Shown piece by piece: positions 1 to 9,016 of a stretch of DNA of 64,000 nt. This DNA is from Sinorhizobium psoraleae (GTDB taxonomy: Bacteria > Pseudomonadota > Alphaproteobacteria > Rhizobiales > Rhizobiaceae). Position numbers and translations under genes: made by a program. The stretch lies in NCBI RefSeq assembly GCF_013283645.1, contig NZ_JABEKV010000008.1:110967-174966 (forward strand). Direction: 5' to 3'. The notes beneath the pieces are model-generated. The model saw nothing but the letters and a program-made list of their open reading frames with translations, did not search any database and was not told the DNA's origin. How positions within the stretch are numbered: the stretch's first letter is position 1; each line of letters starts with the position of its first letter.

Positions 1-283
1 TGGACTCGACCGCCAGCGAGAAGGGGCCGTAGCGCTCGACTTCGTCCCGCAGCGTCCGGATCATTTGGCTGTGGCAGGCATAGCAGCCCTCGCGAATGTA
101 GATGTTGCGGCCGGCGAGCTCCAGCGGCGTATAGAGCCTCATGTCCTCGACGTCCTCGACGGTCTCGTCGATGGTGAACAGCGGAGCGATCTCGACGATC
201 CCGCCGACACTGGCCGCCAATATGATCGCCAGCACGAAACCGATCGCCGTTCGCTCCAGCTTTCGATGAAGGAGTTCGCGCAT
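1..283 (-). CDS. ccoO: cbb3-type cytochrome c oxidase subunit II (CcoO/FixO), partial
   Basis: This is the N-terminal 94 residues of the membrane-anchored monohaem cytochrome c subunit of the high-affinity cbb3 oxidase, cut by the window edge. Residues 1-30 carry a short basic stretch and one transmembrane helix (MRELLHRKLERTAIGFVL). The haem c attachment motif CYACH follows at about residue 68, in the family context REGCYACHSQMIR. The gene starts 4 bp after the ccoN stop, the usual ccoNO order. The protein passes electrons from soluble cytochrome c or CcoP to the CcoN catalytic subunit at the cytoplasmic membrane. Family assignment is clear; the remaining length cannot be judged. Confidence 0.93.
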   Translation of the reverse strand, partial: MRELLHRKLERTAIGFVLAIILAASVGGIVEIAPLFTIDETVEDVEDMRLYTPLELAGRNIYIREGCYACHSQMIRTLRDEVERYGPFSLAVES

Positions 284-287
284 GTCG

Positions 288-1943
288 TTACTCCGCCGGT
301 CCCGTCGCCGCGCCTTCCGGCATCGGTGGGCCGACCGGAACATCGTCGTGCCGTTCAGCCAGCACGGGAACGCCGCGTACGGTCATCCAGATGTTGTAGG
401 TGGCGACAACGGCTCCGATCAGGAACAGCAGGCCGCCGAATGCGCGGGCGATATAGTAGGGGTACATCGCCACGAGGGAATCCACGAAGGAATAGGCGAG
501 TGTCCCCTCCCCGGTATAGGTCCGCCACATCAGGCCCTGGATGATGCCCGAGTTCCACATCGCGAAGACGTAGATGACGGTGCCTGCGAAGGCGAGCCAG
601 AAATGGACCTCGACAAGGGCTGCCGAATACATCCTCTCGCGCTTCCAGATCGCGGGCACGAGCGTGTAGAGCGAGCCGTAGGTGATCAACGCGACCCAGC
701 CCAGAGCCCCCGCATGGACATGGCCGACGGTCCAGTCGGTATAGTGCGACAGCGAGTTGACGGGACGCACCGCAAGGAACGATCCCTCGAAGGTCGAGAG
801 GCCGTAGAAGAAAGCCGCCATCATGATGAAGCGCAGCGTCGCGTCGTCACGTACCTTGTGCCACGCGCCGTTGAGCGTCAGCAGGGCGTTGCCGGCCGAT
901 GCCCATGAGGGCACCAGCAGCATTACGGAGAACGTCATTCCGAGGTTCTGTACCCAGTGCGGCAAGGCCGTGTAGTGCAGATGATGGGACCCCGCCCACA
1001 TGTAAAAGAAGGTTATGCCCCAAAAGCTGAGGATCGACAGACGGTAGGAAAAGATCGGCCGCTCGGCACGCTTCGGCAAATAATAGTAGAGCATCGCCAG
1101 GAAGCCGGCCGTCAGGAAGAAGGCGACGGCATTGTGCCCATACCACCATTGTACCATCGAGTCCTGGACGCCTGCCCAGATCGTGTAGCTCTTGGCATGT
1201 CCGAGGGAGACCGGAACCGTAAGGTTGTTGACGATGTGCAGGATCGCCACCACCACTATGAAAGCCATGTAGTACCAGTTGGCGACATAGATGTGCGGCT
1301 CCCTGCGGCGCGCCAGGGTGCGGATGTAAAGGACGAAATAGGTGACCCAGACAATGACGAGCCAAAGATCGGCGTACCATTCCGCCTCGGCGTATTCCTT
1401 CGACTGCGTCACACCCATGAAATAGCCGGTCACGGCCAGGATACAGAAAAGATTGTAGCCGAAGAGCACGAACCACGGGCTGAATTGGTCTGCCAGCCGG
1501 GCGCGGGAGGTCCTTTGTACGACATGGAAAGAGGTCGCAATGAGAGCGTTGCCGCCGAACCCAAAAATCACGCCGGTCGTATGGGCAGGTCTGATCCGCC
1601 CGAAGCTGGCCCATGCGGTGTCGAAGTTCAGGCTCGGCCATGCAAGCTGGGCTGCGGCCCAGACGCCGATGAACATTCCGAAGATCGCCCAGAGCAATGT
1701 GAACCAGACGCCAACCTTGATCGGATCGTCGTAATAGCGGGAGATGCGCGCTGGATCAGGGGGCGGGCCGAAGGATGTCGACATGATCAGGTACAGCAAA
1801 GCAAGGCTATAGAGCAGAACAATCGCGCCGTGAACTCCAAGGGGATCCACCCGGCCGGCGGCAGCCATGGCAATACCGATCACCGCCAGGATCACCAACG
1901 TGGCCGCCGCCAGCTCCCGTTCTCTGGTCGTCAACTGCCCCAT
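288..1943 (-). CDS. ccoN: cbb3-type cytochrome c oxidase subunit I (CcoN/FixN)
   Basis: Catalytic subunit of the proton-pumping cbb3 terminal oxidase used at very low oxygen. The 551 residues form about 12 or more membrane helices. Recognisable ligand segments are RPAHTTGV (low-spin haem His near residue 121), WWYGHNAVAFF, AGSHHLHYTALPHW (CuB histidines) and DWTVGHVHAGALGW. Length fits the family. It is first in a ccoNO operon running off the window. The intergenic region to the divergent cold-shock gene shows no full TTGAT-N4-ATCAA FixK/FNR box, which is unusual for a fixNOQP operon, so this may be a reiterated copy under other control. The start is the first Met of the conserved N-terminus. 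Confidence 0.95.
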   Translation of the reverse strand: MGQLTTRERELAAATLVILAVIGIAMAAAGRVDPLGVHGAIVLLYSLALLYLIMSTSFGPPPDPARISRYYDDPIKVGVWFTLLWAIFGMFIGVWAAAQLAWPSLNFDTAWASFGRIRPAHTTGVIFGFGGNALIATSFHVVQRTSRARLADQFSPWFVLFGYNLFCILAVTGYFMGVTQSKEYAEAEWYADLWLVIVWVTYFVLYIRTLARRREPHIYVANWYYMAFIVVVAILHIVNNLTVPVSLGHAKSYTIWAGVQDSMVQWWYGHNAVAFFLTAGFLAMLYYYLPKRAERPIFSYRLSILSFWGITFFYMWAGSHHLHYTALPHWVQNLGMTFSVMLLVPSWASAGNALLTLNGAWHKVRDDATLRFIMMAAFFYGLSTFEGSFLAVRPVNSLSHYTDWTVGHVHAGALGWVALITYGSLYTLVPAIWKRERMYSAALVEVHFWLAFAGTVIYVFAMWNSGIIQGLMWRTYTGEGTLAYSFVDSLVAMYPYYIARAFGGLLFLIGAVVATYNIWMTVRGVPVLAERHDDVPVGPPMPEGAATGPAE

Positions 1944-2115
1944 GAAGTCGCTCCGTCATCATCCACAGTGCAAGGGGAGCATCTATCTTCCTTAGATACA
2001 TTTCAAGGCAATAACCGAGGCTTTGCGCTCTGAATAGGCAAACTCGCCTCCGATGATGCGGACAACCTGAAAGTTCTGCTGGATTCAGGAACGCCGGGGC
2101 AACGGCGTTCCAGTC

Positions 2116-2130
2116 GATACATTAGGCGAT
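2116..2130 (+). repeat. copy A of a dispersed 15-bp motif
   Basis: GATACATTAGGCGAT differs by one base from the identical copies at 26604 and 63687. At this site the frame that reads IHYA-IF in the other copies is interrupted by stop codons. It lies in the ccoN-csp intergenic region. A short match like this could be chance. Confidence 0.35.
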
Positions 2131-2257
2131 CTTTTGAGCAAGGAAGATACATTCTGTTTTCAAGTGTCACTCGAGGGCAAACGGAGGTATTGCGGCCACC
2201 GCCTCGCGCCTATAGGTTTTCGCCCATCGTCCATCGCTGAATTCTGGAGATCAAATC

Positions 2258-2458
2258 ATGGCGAACGGCACAGTCAAATTCTTCAACAACGACAAGGGGT
2301 TCGGCTTCATCACGCCCGAAAATGGTGGAAGCGACGTATTCGTCCATATTTCCGCAGTGCAGGATGGCGCTCTGCGCGACGGCCAGCGCGTCAGCTACGA
2401 CTTGGGTCAGGATCGCAAGACCGGCAAATCCAAGGCAGAAAACGTCCGCGTGCTTTAA
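2258..2458 (+). CDS. cspA: cold-shock protein, CspA family
   Basis: A 66-residue single cold-shock domain that binds single-stranded RNA or DNA and acts as an RNA chaperone. The two RNP motifs are intact: KGFGFI (RNP1) at residues 13-18 and DVFVHIS (RNP2) at 26-32. The length is standard for rhizobial paralogues, which are often numerous and not all cold-induced. It is preceded by a long leader (the divergent ccoN starts 314 bp away) and followed by a hairpin, so it is probably monocistronic. ATG is the only sensible start. Confidence 0.95.
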   Translation: MANGTVKFFNNDKGFGFITPENGGSDVFVHISAVQDGALRDGQRVSYDLGQDRKTGKSKAENVRVL

Positions 2459-2468
2459 TACATTCTCC

Positions 2469-2493
2469 GAGCGCCTGGCACACCCTGGCGCTC
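2469..2493 (+). terminator. hairpin after cspA
   Basis: A 7-bp perfect GC-rich stem (GAGCGCC / GGCGCTC), extended inward by three more pairs after one mismatch, lies 11 bp after the cspA stop. No U-run follows, so it is either a weak intrinsic terminator or a 3' stabilising hairpin. Confidence 0.45.
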
Positions 2494-3303
2494 GTACCTC
2501 CCTTATCACGCGGATCTAGCGTCCTAACTGACTTCAGCGCCGCGGTAGCTTTGGAAATCACGGTCTTGAAGGGTGTCGAACCGCGGACCCTGTTTGTCAG
2601 AGGCTGGCAGTCGTAAGCGAGATCGGCCAAATGCGTGCCGCGACGCCCGGCCGCGTCTGATTAAGCCGGCACCATCATCGTTCTCGACTAGAGCTCCACG
2701 GTAGATCGCACCGTGAAAAGCCCTGCGCGGACGGCGTGGACATCAAGGTCAGCAATCCGGCCGGCATCCCGGCCGACTTCGTCCCCTCCATCAAGGCATT
2801 GGTTTCGATACCAATTGCACAGTCACTTCATGCGACTGACGGAACCTTGAACGCCCCTTTTGCTGGACCGGACCCTGACACCTGTTAGCGCGATCAGGCG
2901 CCGCCGCCCGCGGGTCCTCTCATAGGCAAGCGCGTCCGCGGCTCCGCAATAGCCCGGTATAGGGGTCGGTGAAAAAAGTGTGGCCTGGCGGGACGGGTTG
3001 ACGCATTGGTGTCCAAACAGCGCATCGCCCGATTTTTCGGCTGAAGTCCAACCGCCCACAATAAGACGTGTTTCCCGGACGACGAACCATGCTGAACTTC
3101 ATCGCTTTCGCCCCTTTGCACTTCGAGCTGCGGGGAAACCGAAGGTCCGTAGGCTGCAGCTTCCCCTCGCGAATCTGAGGGGAACGAGGAACCCAGTCTA
3201 GAACGGCCGGTTTGCACTCAACTCTACTATTCACCGATAATGTGATGTCTTCGGCACGACCGCCATGTTACGAGGCCTCTGAACAACGCAATGAGATGCC
3301 CCA
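2494..3303. other. about 810 bp without a recognisable gene
   Basis: Open frames on both strands are short, overlap each other and match no family I know. No hairpin with a T-run, tRNA fold or transposase remnant was seen. It may hold decayed sequence or regulatory RNA. Confidence 0.5.
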
Positions 3304-3978
3304 ATGCTTCCCTGGATTCACCTTGATCGCGCGACCATTCCCGGTGATGTCGGCGAGCTGCGCCTGAAGCAGCGCGGCAGCGAATTTTCGATCATGCTCG
3401 GCTCGACGGAGCTCATGAACAGTAGGCTAAGCGGCTCGGAAGAGGCACTGGCAGCGCTTAGCTGCGAGCGGATTGCGGGCCGGAAAAACACCAGCATGCT
3501 CGTTGGCGGCCTCGGCATGGGGTTTACATTACGGGCCGCTCTGAGCGTTCTTCCTCAAGACGCCCATGTCGTTGTCGCCGAACTCGTTCCCGCTGTCGTC
3601 AAATGGGCGCGCGGACCTTTGGCAGATCTCCACGACGGCACACTCGACGATCCACGTGTCGATATCCATCTCGGTGACGTCGGCGTGCTCATCCGGTCGA
3701 AGAAGGCCGCATATGATGCGATTCTGCTTGATGTCGATAACGGCCCCGATGGGCTGACGCGCACCTCCAACGACAATTTATATAGCCATGACGGTCTTCG
3801 GGCCGCCAAAACTGCCCTCCGCTCGAACGGTGTGCTTGCCGTTTGGTCATCCGCGCCGGATCGCGCTTTCACGCGCCGATTGCGTGAGGTTGGCTTCGCC
3901 ACCGACGAAGTGAGCATGCGCGCCAACAGTAAGAACGGTGGTGCCCGCCATGTATTGTGGATTGCGACCAGGCGCTAG
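3304..3978 (+). CDS. spermidine synthase-like SAM-dependent methyltransferase fold protein
   Basis: The 224-residue protein has a Rossmann methyltransferase core of the spermidine synthase superfamily: a glycine-rich motif I (SMLVGGLGMGFTLRAAL) near residue 67, an acidic motif (VVVAELVPAVVKWA) and an ILLDVDNGPDG segment where polyamine synthases keep their catalytic Asp. It is shorter than classical SpeE (about 280 residues) and lacks most of the N-terminal beta domain. It could be a methyltransferase rather than an aminopropyltransferase. It stands alone between gene-poor stretches, so context gives no substrate. Confidence 0.75.
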   Translation: MLPWIHLDRATIPGDVGELRLKQRGSEFSIMLGSTELMNSRLSGSEEALAALSCERIAGRKNTSMLVGGLGMGFTLRAALSVLPQDAHVVVAELVPAVVKWARGPLADLHDGTLDDPRVDIHLGDVGVLIRSKKAAYDAILLDVDNGPDGLTRTSNDNLYSHDGLRAAKTALRSNGVLAVWSSAPDRAFTRRLREVGFATDEVSMRANSKNGGARHVLWIATRR

Positions 3979-4000
3979 CACCAGCTCCATAACATCATAG

Positions 4001-4207
4001 TCAGGACGACGACTTCAAGAACTCTAGAGACAACCAGCTTTCCGAAAGCCTACCATGCTTCACGGATATCCGACGAGCCAGCTCGAGCAGCACGTCAGGC
4101 GGAACGCGCATCGTGACGGCACATCGATAGAGTCGATAGTCGGACGTTATGGCGACGTCTGATACAGCCCCCTGTTCCGATGAGGGGGCGCTCGGTGGTT
4201 CGCTCAT
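4001..4207 (-). CDS. small hypothetical protein
   Basis: A 68-residue frame starting ATG AGC GAA with a Ser/Pro-rich N-terminus, then a more ordered half (YRLYRCAVTMRVPPDVLLEL) that looks like a short helical domain. No family is recognised. It sits convergently after the methyltransferase-like gene and upstream of the AraC gene on the opposite strand. Its ribosome site is weak, so it may not be expressed. Confidence 0.35.
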   Translation of the reverse strand: MSEPPSAPSSEQGAVSDVAITSDYRLYRCAVTMRVPPDVLLELARRISVKHGRLSESWLSLEFLKSSS

Positions 4208-4309
4208 GATCTAGGCCCGGCACGGAGCCAGGTTTGGAAACGTGGCGACAAGTAGAACCAATGCACAATCGCGATAAGATGTTTCATCATTTCCGGTTCT
4301 TGAGATCCA

Positions 4310-5266
4310 ATGTCTGAAGTCGATTGGCTAAGTCATCTCCTGCAAATCGTCACTGTAACCGGTCAGCTCGAGGTCCGCTGTGCGTATGGCGCGCCATGGC
4401 GCGTTGCCTGGGGCGAGGCCGCGGCGAACGAAATCCCCTATCACATCATAGTCAAGGGCCGCGCCATTATCGAGGATCCGGAGACGCGAACAGCGCGAGA
4501 GCTGGTGAGTGGAGATATCGTGCTCTTGCCTCACGGTGCTGCGCATGTGCTGCACGACGGTAGTGGGCAAACACCTATCCGTACCCGGCAACACCGGGGG
4601 TCTGGCGGATGGATGCTGAGCGAGAACGATAGCCAGGGCGAGCAACTCGATCTGTTGTGTGGTCGATTTTTCATCGCGCCGCCCCATGATCGACTGATCC
4701 GCAACTACATGCCCGAAAATCTGGTGACGCGGGCTCTGAACGGTGATGAAGAAGATGGATTGGGCTCCGCCTCCAACCAGTTGGCCAGCCTGGTGAGGCT
4801 GATGCGAATGGAGTCTTCCAGGGACAAAGCGGGAGGGCGTGCCATCCTCAACGCACTTTCTTCGGCCCTATTCACCCTGGTATTGCGCGCGGCAAGCGAA
4901 GCAGACAGCGCACCCGAAGGGTTGTTGGCCCTGGCCGGCCATCCGCGCCTGGCTCCGGCAATTGCGGCGATGTTCGCCGATCCAACGCGGTCTTGGAAAC
5001 TTCCTGAATTGGCGGACCTGTGCAGCATGTCGCGCGCTACGTTTATGAGGCATTTTCAAGCCCGGCTAGGCTGCTCCGCCCTTGATCTGTTGACCGATCT
5101 GCGCATGAGTCTGGCCGCCAACGAATTGAAAAAGCCAGCGATCAGCACAGAGGCTGTGGCCGACATAGTTGGATATCAATCTGTTTCGGCATTCCGGCGT
5201 GTGTTTGCCGAAAGGATGGGGATGACGCCCGGGGAGTGGCGCCGACTGGCGCACAATCGCGCGTAG
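4310..5266 (+). CDS. AraC-family transcriptional regulator with N-terminal cupin
   Basis: 318 residues. The first 190 or so form an AraC-type cupin sensor (cupin_6-like), seen in GDIVLLPHGAAHVLHDG and the RFFIAPPHDRLIRNY stretch. The C-terminal 100 residues form the double helix-turn-helix: LADLCSMSRATFMRHFQ is the first HTH and AVADIVGYQSVSAFRRVF the second, followed by the usual MTPGEWR. It is the first gene of a rightward run (nitroreductase, AhpD-like, azoreductase remnant) and is the obvious candidate to control these electrophile or oxidative-stress enzymes; that link is inference from position. Confidence 0.9.
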   Translation: MSEVDWLSHLLQIVTVTGQLEVRCAYGAPWRVAWGEAAANEIPYHIIVKGRAIIEDPETRTARELVSGDIVLLPHGAAHVLHDGSGQTPIRTRQHRGSGGWMLSENDSQGEQLDLLCGRFFIAPPHDRLIRNYMPENLVTRALNGDEEDGLGSASNQLASLVRLMRMESSRDKAGGRAILNALSSALFTLVLRAASEADSAPEGLLALAGHPRLAPAIAAMFADPTRSWKLPELADLCSMSRATFMRHFQARLGCSALDLLTDLRMSLAANELKKPAISTEAVADIVGYQSVSAFRRVFAERMGMTPGEWRRLAHNRA

Positions 5267-5396
5267 CGTCGGGCCCCTCCAGACTTATATGGTAATGCTT
5301 GATCCTTTCGAGCATCATATTGAGCTAATTCAGTCTCGAAATTTTCACCCTTGGTCGTAAATTCGGTTCCGTAATCACTTGATGAGGAGCCACCCA

Positions 5397-6074
5397 ATGA
5401 ACTGCATCAGCATCGCCCCTGCACCCCAGCCTTCCCATTCGCCCACGAGGCCGGTGGCGACGAACGCCGTCATCGACACAATCCTGAGCCGCAGCGCCGC
5501 CAAGTACTACGACCCAGCCGCCACCTTGAGCGACGATCAGATTCGCGACCTGGTGCAGATCGGCACGTCCGCGCCAACATCCTTCCACCTGCAGAACTGG
5601 CGGTTCATCGCAGTCCGCACAGCCGAGGCCAAGGCCCGGTTACGTCCGATCGCCTGGAATCAGCCCGCGATCACCGACGCCGCCGTTACCTTCATCATCA
5701 TCGGCCAGTTGGCCGATGCGAGCACCGTCCCTGCGCGTCTGGCGCCGGTGGTGGAAGCCGGCATCATGCCGGCGCACCTGGTGCCGGAATGGGAAGCACC
5801 CGCTCGCGGCCTCTATGATGATCAGCCCCAGAGGCAGCACGACGAGGCCGTACGTTCTGCGACCTTTGGCGCCGCGGCGATTATCTATGCGGCCCGCTCA
5901 CTCGGCTTGGGTTCGACGCCGATGATCGGGTTCGACGACGAAGCCGTGCACCGCGAGTTCGGCCTCGCCGACGACGAAATCCCGGTGATGCTGCTGACCG
6001 TAGGGCCAGAGCGCGCCGGCAACTGGCCGCAGAAGCCGCGCATGCCCGTGGCCGACGTGCTGGACTTCGCATAA
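5397..6074 (+). CDS. nitroreductase family FMN oxidoreductase
   Basis: Flavin-dependent NAD(P)H oxidoreductase of the nitroreductase superfamily. The FMN-binding signature is at the N-terminus (ILSRSAAKYYDPAATLSDD then IGTSAPTSFHLQNWRF), with a C-terminal family segment (AARSLGLGSTPMIGFDDEAV). The start at 5397 is chosen because GAGGAG lies 7 bp upstream; an upstream Met at 5379 lacks this. Such enzymes reduce nitroaromatics, quinones or enones in the cytosol. Neighbours with AhpD-like and azoreductase genes support a detoxification role. Confidence 0.9.
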   Translation: MNCISIAPAPQPSHSPTRPVATNAVIDTILSRSAAKYYDPAATLSDDQIRDLVQIGTSAPTSFHLQNWRFIAVRTAEAKARLRPIAWNQPAITDAAVTFIIIGQLADASTVPARLAPVVEAGIMPAHLVPEWEAPARGLYDDQPQRQHDEAVRSATFGAAAIIYAARSLGLGSTPMIGFDDEAVHREFGLADDEIPVMLLTVGPERAGNWPQKPRMPVADVLDFA

Positions 6075-6108
6075 CTCTCAATCAATCCAGAAACTTATGG
6101 AGTTTAAG

Positions 6109-6654
6109 ATGCCAAGAGCTGCTGCTCTGAGGCCGGAACAAGTGCCGGCTGCTTCTCAACCGACCCTCGATGCGTTCACCAGGAGCATCGGGTTCACCCC
6201 AAATATGATGGCGACCTTCGCGGCGAGCCCGATCGCGTTCAACGCATGGGCCGCACTGCTGGGCGCCCTGAGCAAGGCGCTCGACGTGAAAACGCGTGAC
6301 AGCATCGGCCTCGCCGTTTCCGAAGTGAATGGCTGCGACTACTGCCTGACGGTTCACAGCTTCACGGCCGAGCATATGGCCAGGTTGCCGGCAGATGACA
6401 TCATTCTCGCTCGCAAGGGCCATGCCCGCGATCCGAAGCGGGATGCCGCCGTCCAGTTTGCACGCAAAGTCATCGAGACCCGCGGCAAGGTCGCCGACGC
6501 CGATGTGAAAGCCGTCCGCGATGCGGGTTACACGGATGCGAACGTCATCGAGATTGTAGCGCTGGTCGCGATGTACTCCCTGACGAACTTTTTCAATAAC
6601 GCGTTCGACCCGGAAAAGGACTTTCCCGCCGTAACGCCGGCCGGCTCGATCTGA
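6109..6654 (+). CDS. carboxymuconolactone decarboxylase/AhpD-like peroxidase-related protein
   Basis: An all-helical AhpD fold of 181 residues. The redox motif is NGCDYCLTVHSF, that is CxxC with a following His, as in alkylhydroperoxidase AhpD and peroxidase-related proteins. The sequence IGFTPNMMATFAASP near the N-terminus is typical of the subgroup found beside nitroreductases. The start at 6109 (MPRAAAL) is preferred to 6097 because a GGAG lies 7 bp before it. It likely reduces peroxides with thiols, but the true electron donor cannot be read from sequence. Confidence 0.87.
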   Translation: MPRAAALRPEQVPAASQPTLDAFTRSIGFTPNMMATFAASPIAFNAWAALLGALSKALDVKTRDSIGLAVSEVNGCDYCLTVHSFTAEHMARLPADDIILARKGHARDPKRDAAVQFARKVIETRGKVADADVKAVRDAGYTDANVIEIVALVAMYSLTNFFNNAFDPEKDFPAVTPAGSI

Positions 6655-6696
6655 GCTTTGTCCCGTCGCAACCTCTCGAAGTCATTGGGATCGATC

Positions 6697-7270
6697 ATGA
6701 ACATTCTCCATATTGATAGCAGTCCGCGTCGAGAATCGCATAGCCGAGAGCTTTCGGCTGCGATCGTCGAGAAGCTTCTCGAGGTTGCCGGGGCAAACAT
6801 CAGCCGGCGTGATCTGGGGACCGAACCCTTGCCCACGCCGTGGCCGATTATGCGGTCGCGCTATCGACGCCGGCCACATTGGCGGCCCCTCCGAAGGTTT
6901 CTCTGGATGTTGCCGAAGCGCTTATCCGGGAAGTCGAAGCGGCCGATGTGATTGTCATCGGAACGCCCATGCACAATTTCACCATTCCCTCGGTCCTCGA
7001 GGCGTGGATCGACCAGACCCTGCGCGACGGTCGCACGATGAAGTCGACGCCGGCCGGGAAGGTGGGAATGCTCCGGGACCGCCCGGTTTTATCGGCGTCG
7101 CTTCCGGCGGCGTCTTTACCGGTGACCGAGCAAACTAACCCGATTTTCTTACGCCGTATCTGTAGCCGGCACTCAGCTCGGTCGGGCTGAAGACCCAGCC
7201 GCCATGCCCGCCTGCTGGGCGGAGTGTCGACTGGAACACTCTGAGGGCGCGCCGCAAGCTCTTGGCACGC
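6697..7270 (+). pseudogene. FMN-dependent NADH-azoreductase remnant (azoR-like)
   Basis: The AzoR protein can be read through three frames: MNILHIDSSPRRESHSREL in the first; then ADYAVALSTPATLAAP through IVIGTPMHNFTIPSVLEAW in a second; then FIGVASGGVFTGDRAN and PDFLTPYL in a third. The shift near 6839 fits loss of one G (family PVADYA) and the shift near 7090 fits loss of one T from a T run. Two in-frame stops follow (after DRAN and after PYL), so this is real decay rather than one read error. An intact AzoR has about 200 residues. It would have been the third enzyme of the local flavoenzyme set. Confidence 0.85.
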
Positions 7271-7321
7271 CCGCATCTTAACCCTCCGACCTCCGCCGGA
7301 CCGTGAACACGAGGCCTTCAG

Positions 7322-7789
7322 ATGATTTTACCAACCATTACGCTTCCCCAAATCGGCGACAGGATCACCGACAAATCAGCGCCGCCCGATGACAGCGCCG
7401 TCCGCGAATGGATCAGAGCAGAGGCATTCGAGCATTGGGCCGAATTGCGGAGCTGGATCGACGAATTCTACCCTGGAGTATTCGCGCCGGACTGGCTCTA
7501 CGGTGGCAAGAACCGCGGTTGGTCCTTGCGCTACAAGAAGACCAAGGCGTTCTGCACCCTGGTGCCGGGATACCGGCGCTTTTCGGCTGTCGTGGTCATG
7601 GGCAGAGCAGAACGAGAGAAGTTCGAGGAGCGGCGTTATGTCTGGCGTCCGCAATTGTTCAAGCTCTACGATGAAGCGAAAACCTACATTGACGGGAAAT
7701 GGCTGACCGTTGCCATCTCATCGCCAGACGATCTGCATGATGTGACGGATCTTTTGACGATGAAGCGCCCGCCACCGTCGCGCGGTTGA
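7322..7789 (+). CDS. DUF3788 family protein
   Basis: A 155-residue cytosolic protein matching the DUF3788 (YdhG/DUF1801-like) pattern: aromatic-rich segments such as LYGGKNRGWSLRYKK, FCTLVPGYRRFSAVVVMG and a C-terminal DGKWLTVAI motif. These small single-domain proteins are common in bacteria and have no established reaction. It follows the azoreductase remnant by about 50 bp on the same strand but with its own weak GAGG ribosome site. Confidence 0.8.
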   Translation: MILPTITLPQIGDRITDKSAPPDDSAVREWIRAEAFEHWAELRSWIDEFYPGVFAPDWLYGGKNRGWSLRYKKTKAFCTLVPGYRRFSAVVVMGRAEREKFEERRYVWRPQLFKLYDEAKTYIDGKWLTVAISSPDDLHDVTDLLTMKRPPPSRG

Positions 7790-7993
7790 ATGTCACGGGG
7801 ATCCTGGGTTCCGCAAAATCGGTGCGGTGGTCCCAGGAATCCGAGCAGATGTCTCGTCGGCATCACACAGCAATTCGACATCAAGGTCGTCGCGGAAAGG
7901 CGTCGAACCGATAGCTCGCTGCGCGAGAGATCGAAAAGGCTTTCCGCGCCTGCCATTTATCCTGAACCAACAAATGACTGAGGAGACATTTCC

Positions 7994-8911
7994 ATGAAAG
8001 CGATAGTAGTAACGGACCAGGCTGCGGGAACTGCCGGAATGAAGCTGGTGGAGCGACCCGAGCCGCAGGCAGCAATAAATGACGTCGTAGTTCAGGTCCA
8101 TGCGGCGGGGTTCGTCAACACCGAACTGGATTGGCCTTCGACCTGGACCGATCGGGCCTTCCGTGACCGGACGCCATCGATCCTCGGCCATGAGCTGGCC
8201 GGTGTGATCACTGCGCTGGGCTATGGCACCACGGGGCTGTCGATCGGTCAGCGGGTATTCGGCCTGTCGGATTGGTATCGCGACGGCACACTCGCTGAAT
8301 ACGTCGCCATGGAAGCCCGCAACCTCGCGCCATTGCCCGGCGACGTCGACTTCACTGTGGGCGCAAGCTTGCCAATATCCGGCCTGACCGCATGGCAGGG
8401 ACTGTTTCAGCATGGCCGCCTTCAGGCGGGACAGAGCGTCCTCGCACACGGCGCGGCTGGCGCCGTCGGCTCGATCGTGACGCAGCTCGCGAGGGAAGCC
8501 GGCGCCTATGTCATCGGCACCGGACGCGCCGCTGACCGCCAGAAGGCTCTGGACTTCGGTGCAAATGAATTCGTCGATCTTGCAAACGACACCCTGGAAG
8601 ACGTCGGCGGCGTCGATCTGGTATTCGACGTTATCGGCGGCGATGTCCAGAAGCGGTCCGCAGCGCTGATCCGGGCCGGAGGAACGCTTGTGACAGCCGT
8701 CGGACCGACGGATATTCGACCTGCTGATGACCTCACGGTCGACTTCGTCGTCGAGGCTGATCGTGCCCAGCTATCCGAGATCGTTCAGCGGGTCCGGGAC
8801 GGAAGACTGCGGACGAACATCGGCAAGGTTTCAAGTCTGGACGATGCGGTCGCCACATTCAATTCGACGGAGCGGCGCGCGGGAAAGACGGTCATCCGCG
8901 TTCTCCCGTGA
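7994..8911 (+). CDS. NADP-dependent zinc-less quinone oxidoreductase/enoyl reductase (MDR family)
   Basis: 305 residues of the medium-chain dehydrogenase/reductase family without structural zinc cysteines. The GroES-like half carries SILGHELAGVITALG. The Rossmann half has a nucleotide-binding loop VLAHGAAGAVGSIVTQLA followed by AYVIGTGRAADRQKAL. The AHGAAGAVG variant and the C-terminal AVATFNSTERRAGKTVIRVLP are typical of NADPH-quinone reductase-like proteins (COG0604). A good AGGAG precedes the ATG. Likely substrates are quinones or alpha,beta-unsaturated carbonyls; it fits with the nitroreductase group upstream. Confidence 0.9.
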   Translation: MKAIVVTDQAAGTAGMKLVERPEPQAAINDVVVQVHAAGFVNTELDWPSTWTDRAFRDRTPSILGHELAGVITALGYGTTGLSIGQRVFGLSDWYRDGTLAEYVAMEARNLAPLPGDVDFTVGASLPISGLTAWQGLFQHGRLQAGQSVLAHGAAGAVGSIVTQLAREAGAYVIGTGRAADRQKALDFGANEFVDLANDTLEDVGGVDLVFDVIGGDVQKRSAALIRAGGTLVTAVGPTDIRPADDLTVDFVVEADRAQLSEIVQRVRDGRLRTNIGKVSSLDDAVATFNSTERRAGKTVIRVLP

Positions 8912-8986
8912 GGACTCGGCGAGAATGAGGACATTCGCGGGGCACTTGAAGCTGCCGCATCTTCCTGACGGATTGGCCTCCACGCG

Positions 8987-9016
8987 CACTCCTTGGAGGG
9001 GTTCCCCTAAGGAGTG
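8987..9016 (+). terminator. strong hairpin downstream of the oxidoreductase gene
   Basis: CACTCCTT pairs with AAGGAGTG, and the inner GGGG/CCCC extends the stem with a small bulge and a TT loop. It lies 75 bp after the stop at 8911. There is no T-run on either side, so it may act as a Rho-dependent or bidirectional terminator or be a stray inverted repeat. Confidence 0.45.

Noticed and set aside
957..2033. 358-residue open frame on the plus strand
   Set aside because: Antisense to ccoN.
2823..3234. Overlapping 78-107-residue frames on the minus strand
   Set aside because: Three frames compete over the same bases and none resembles a known protein.
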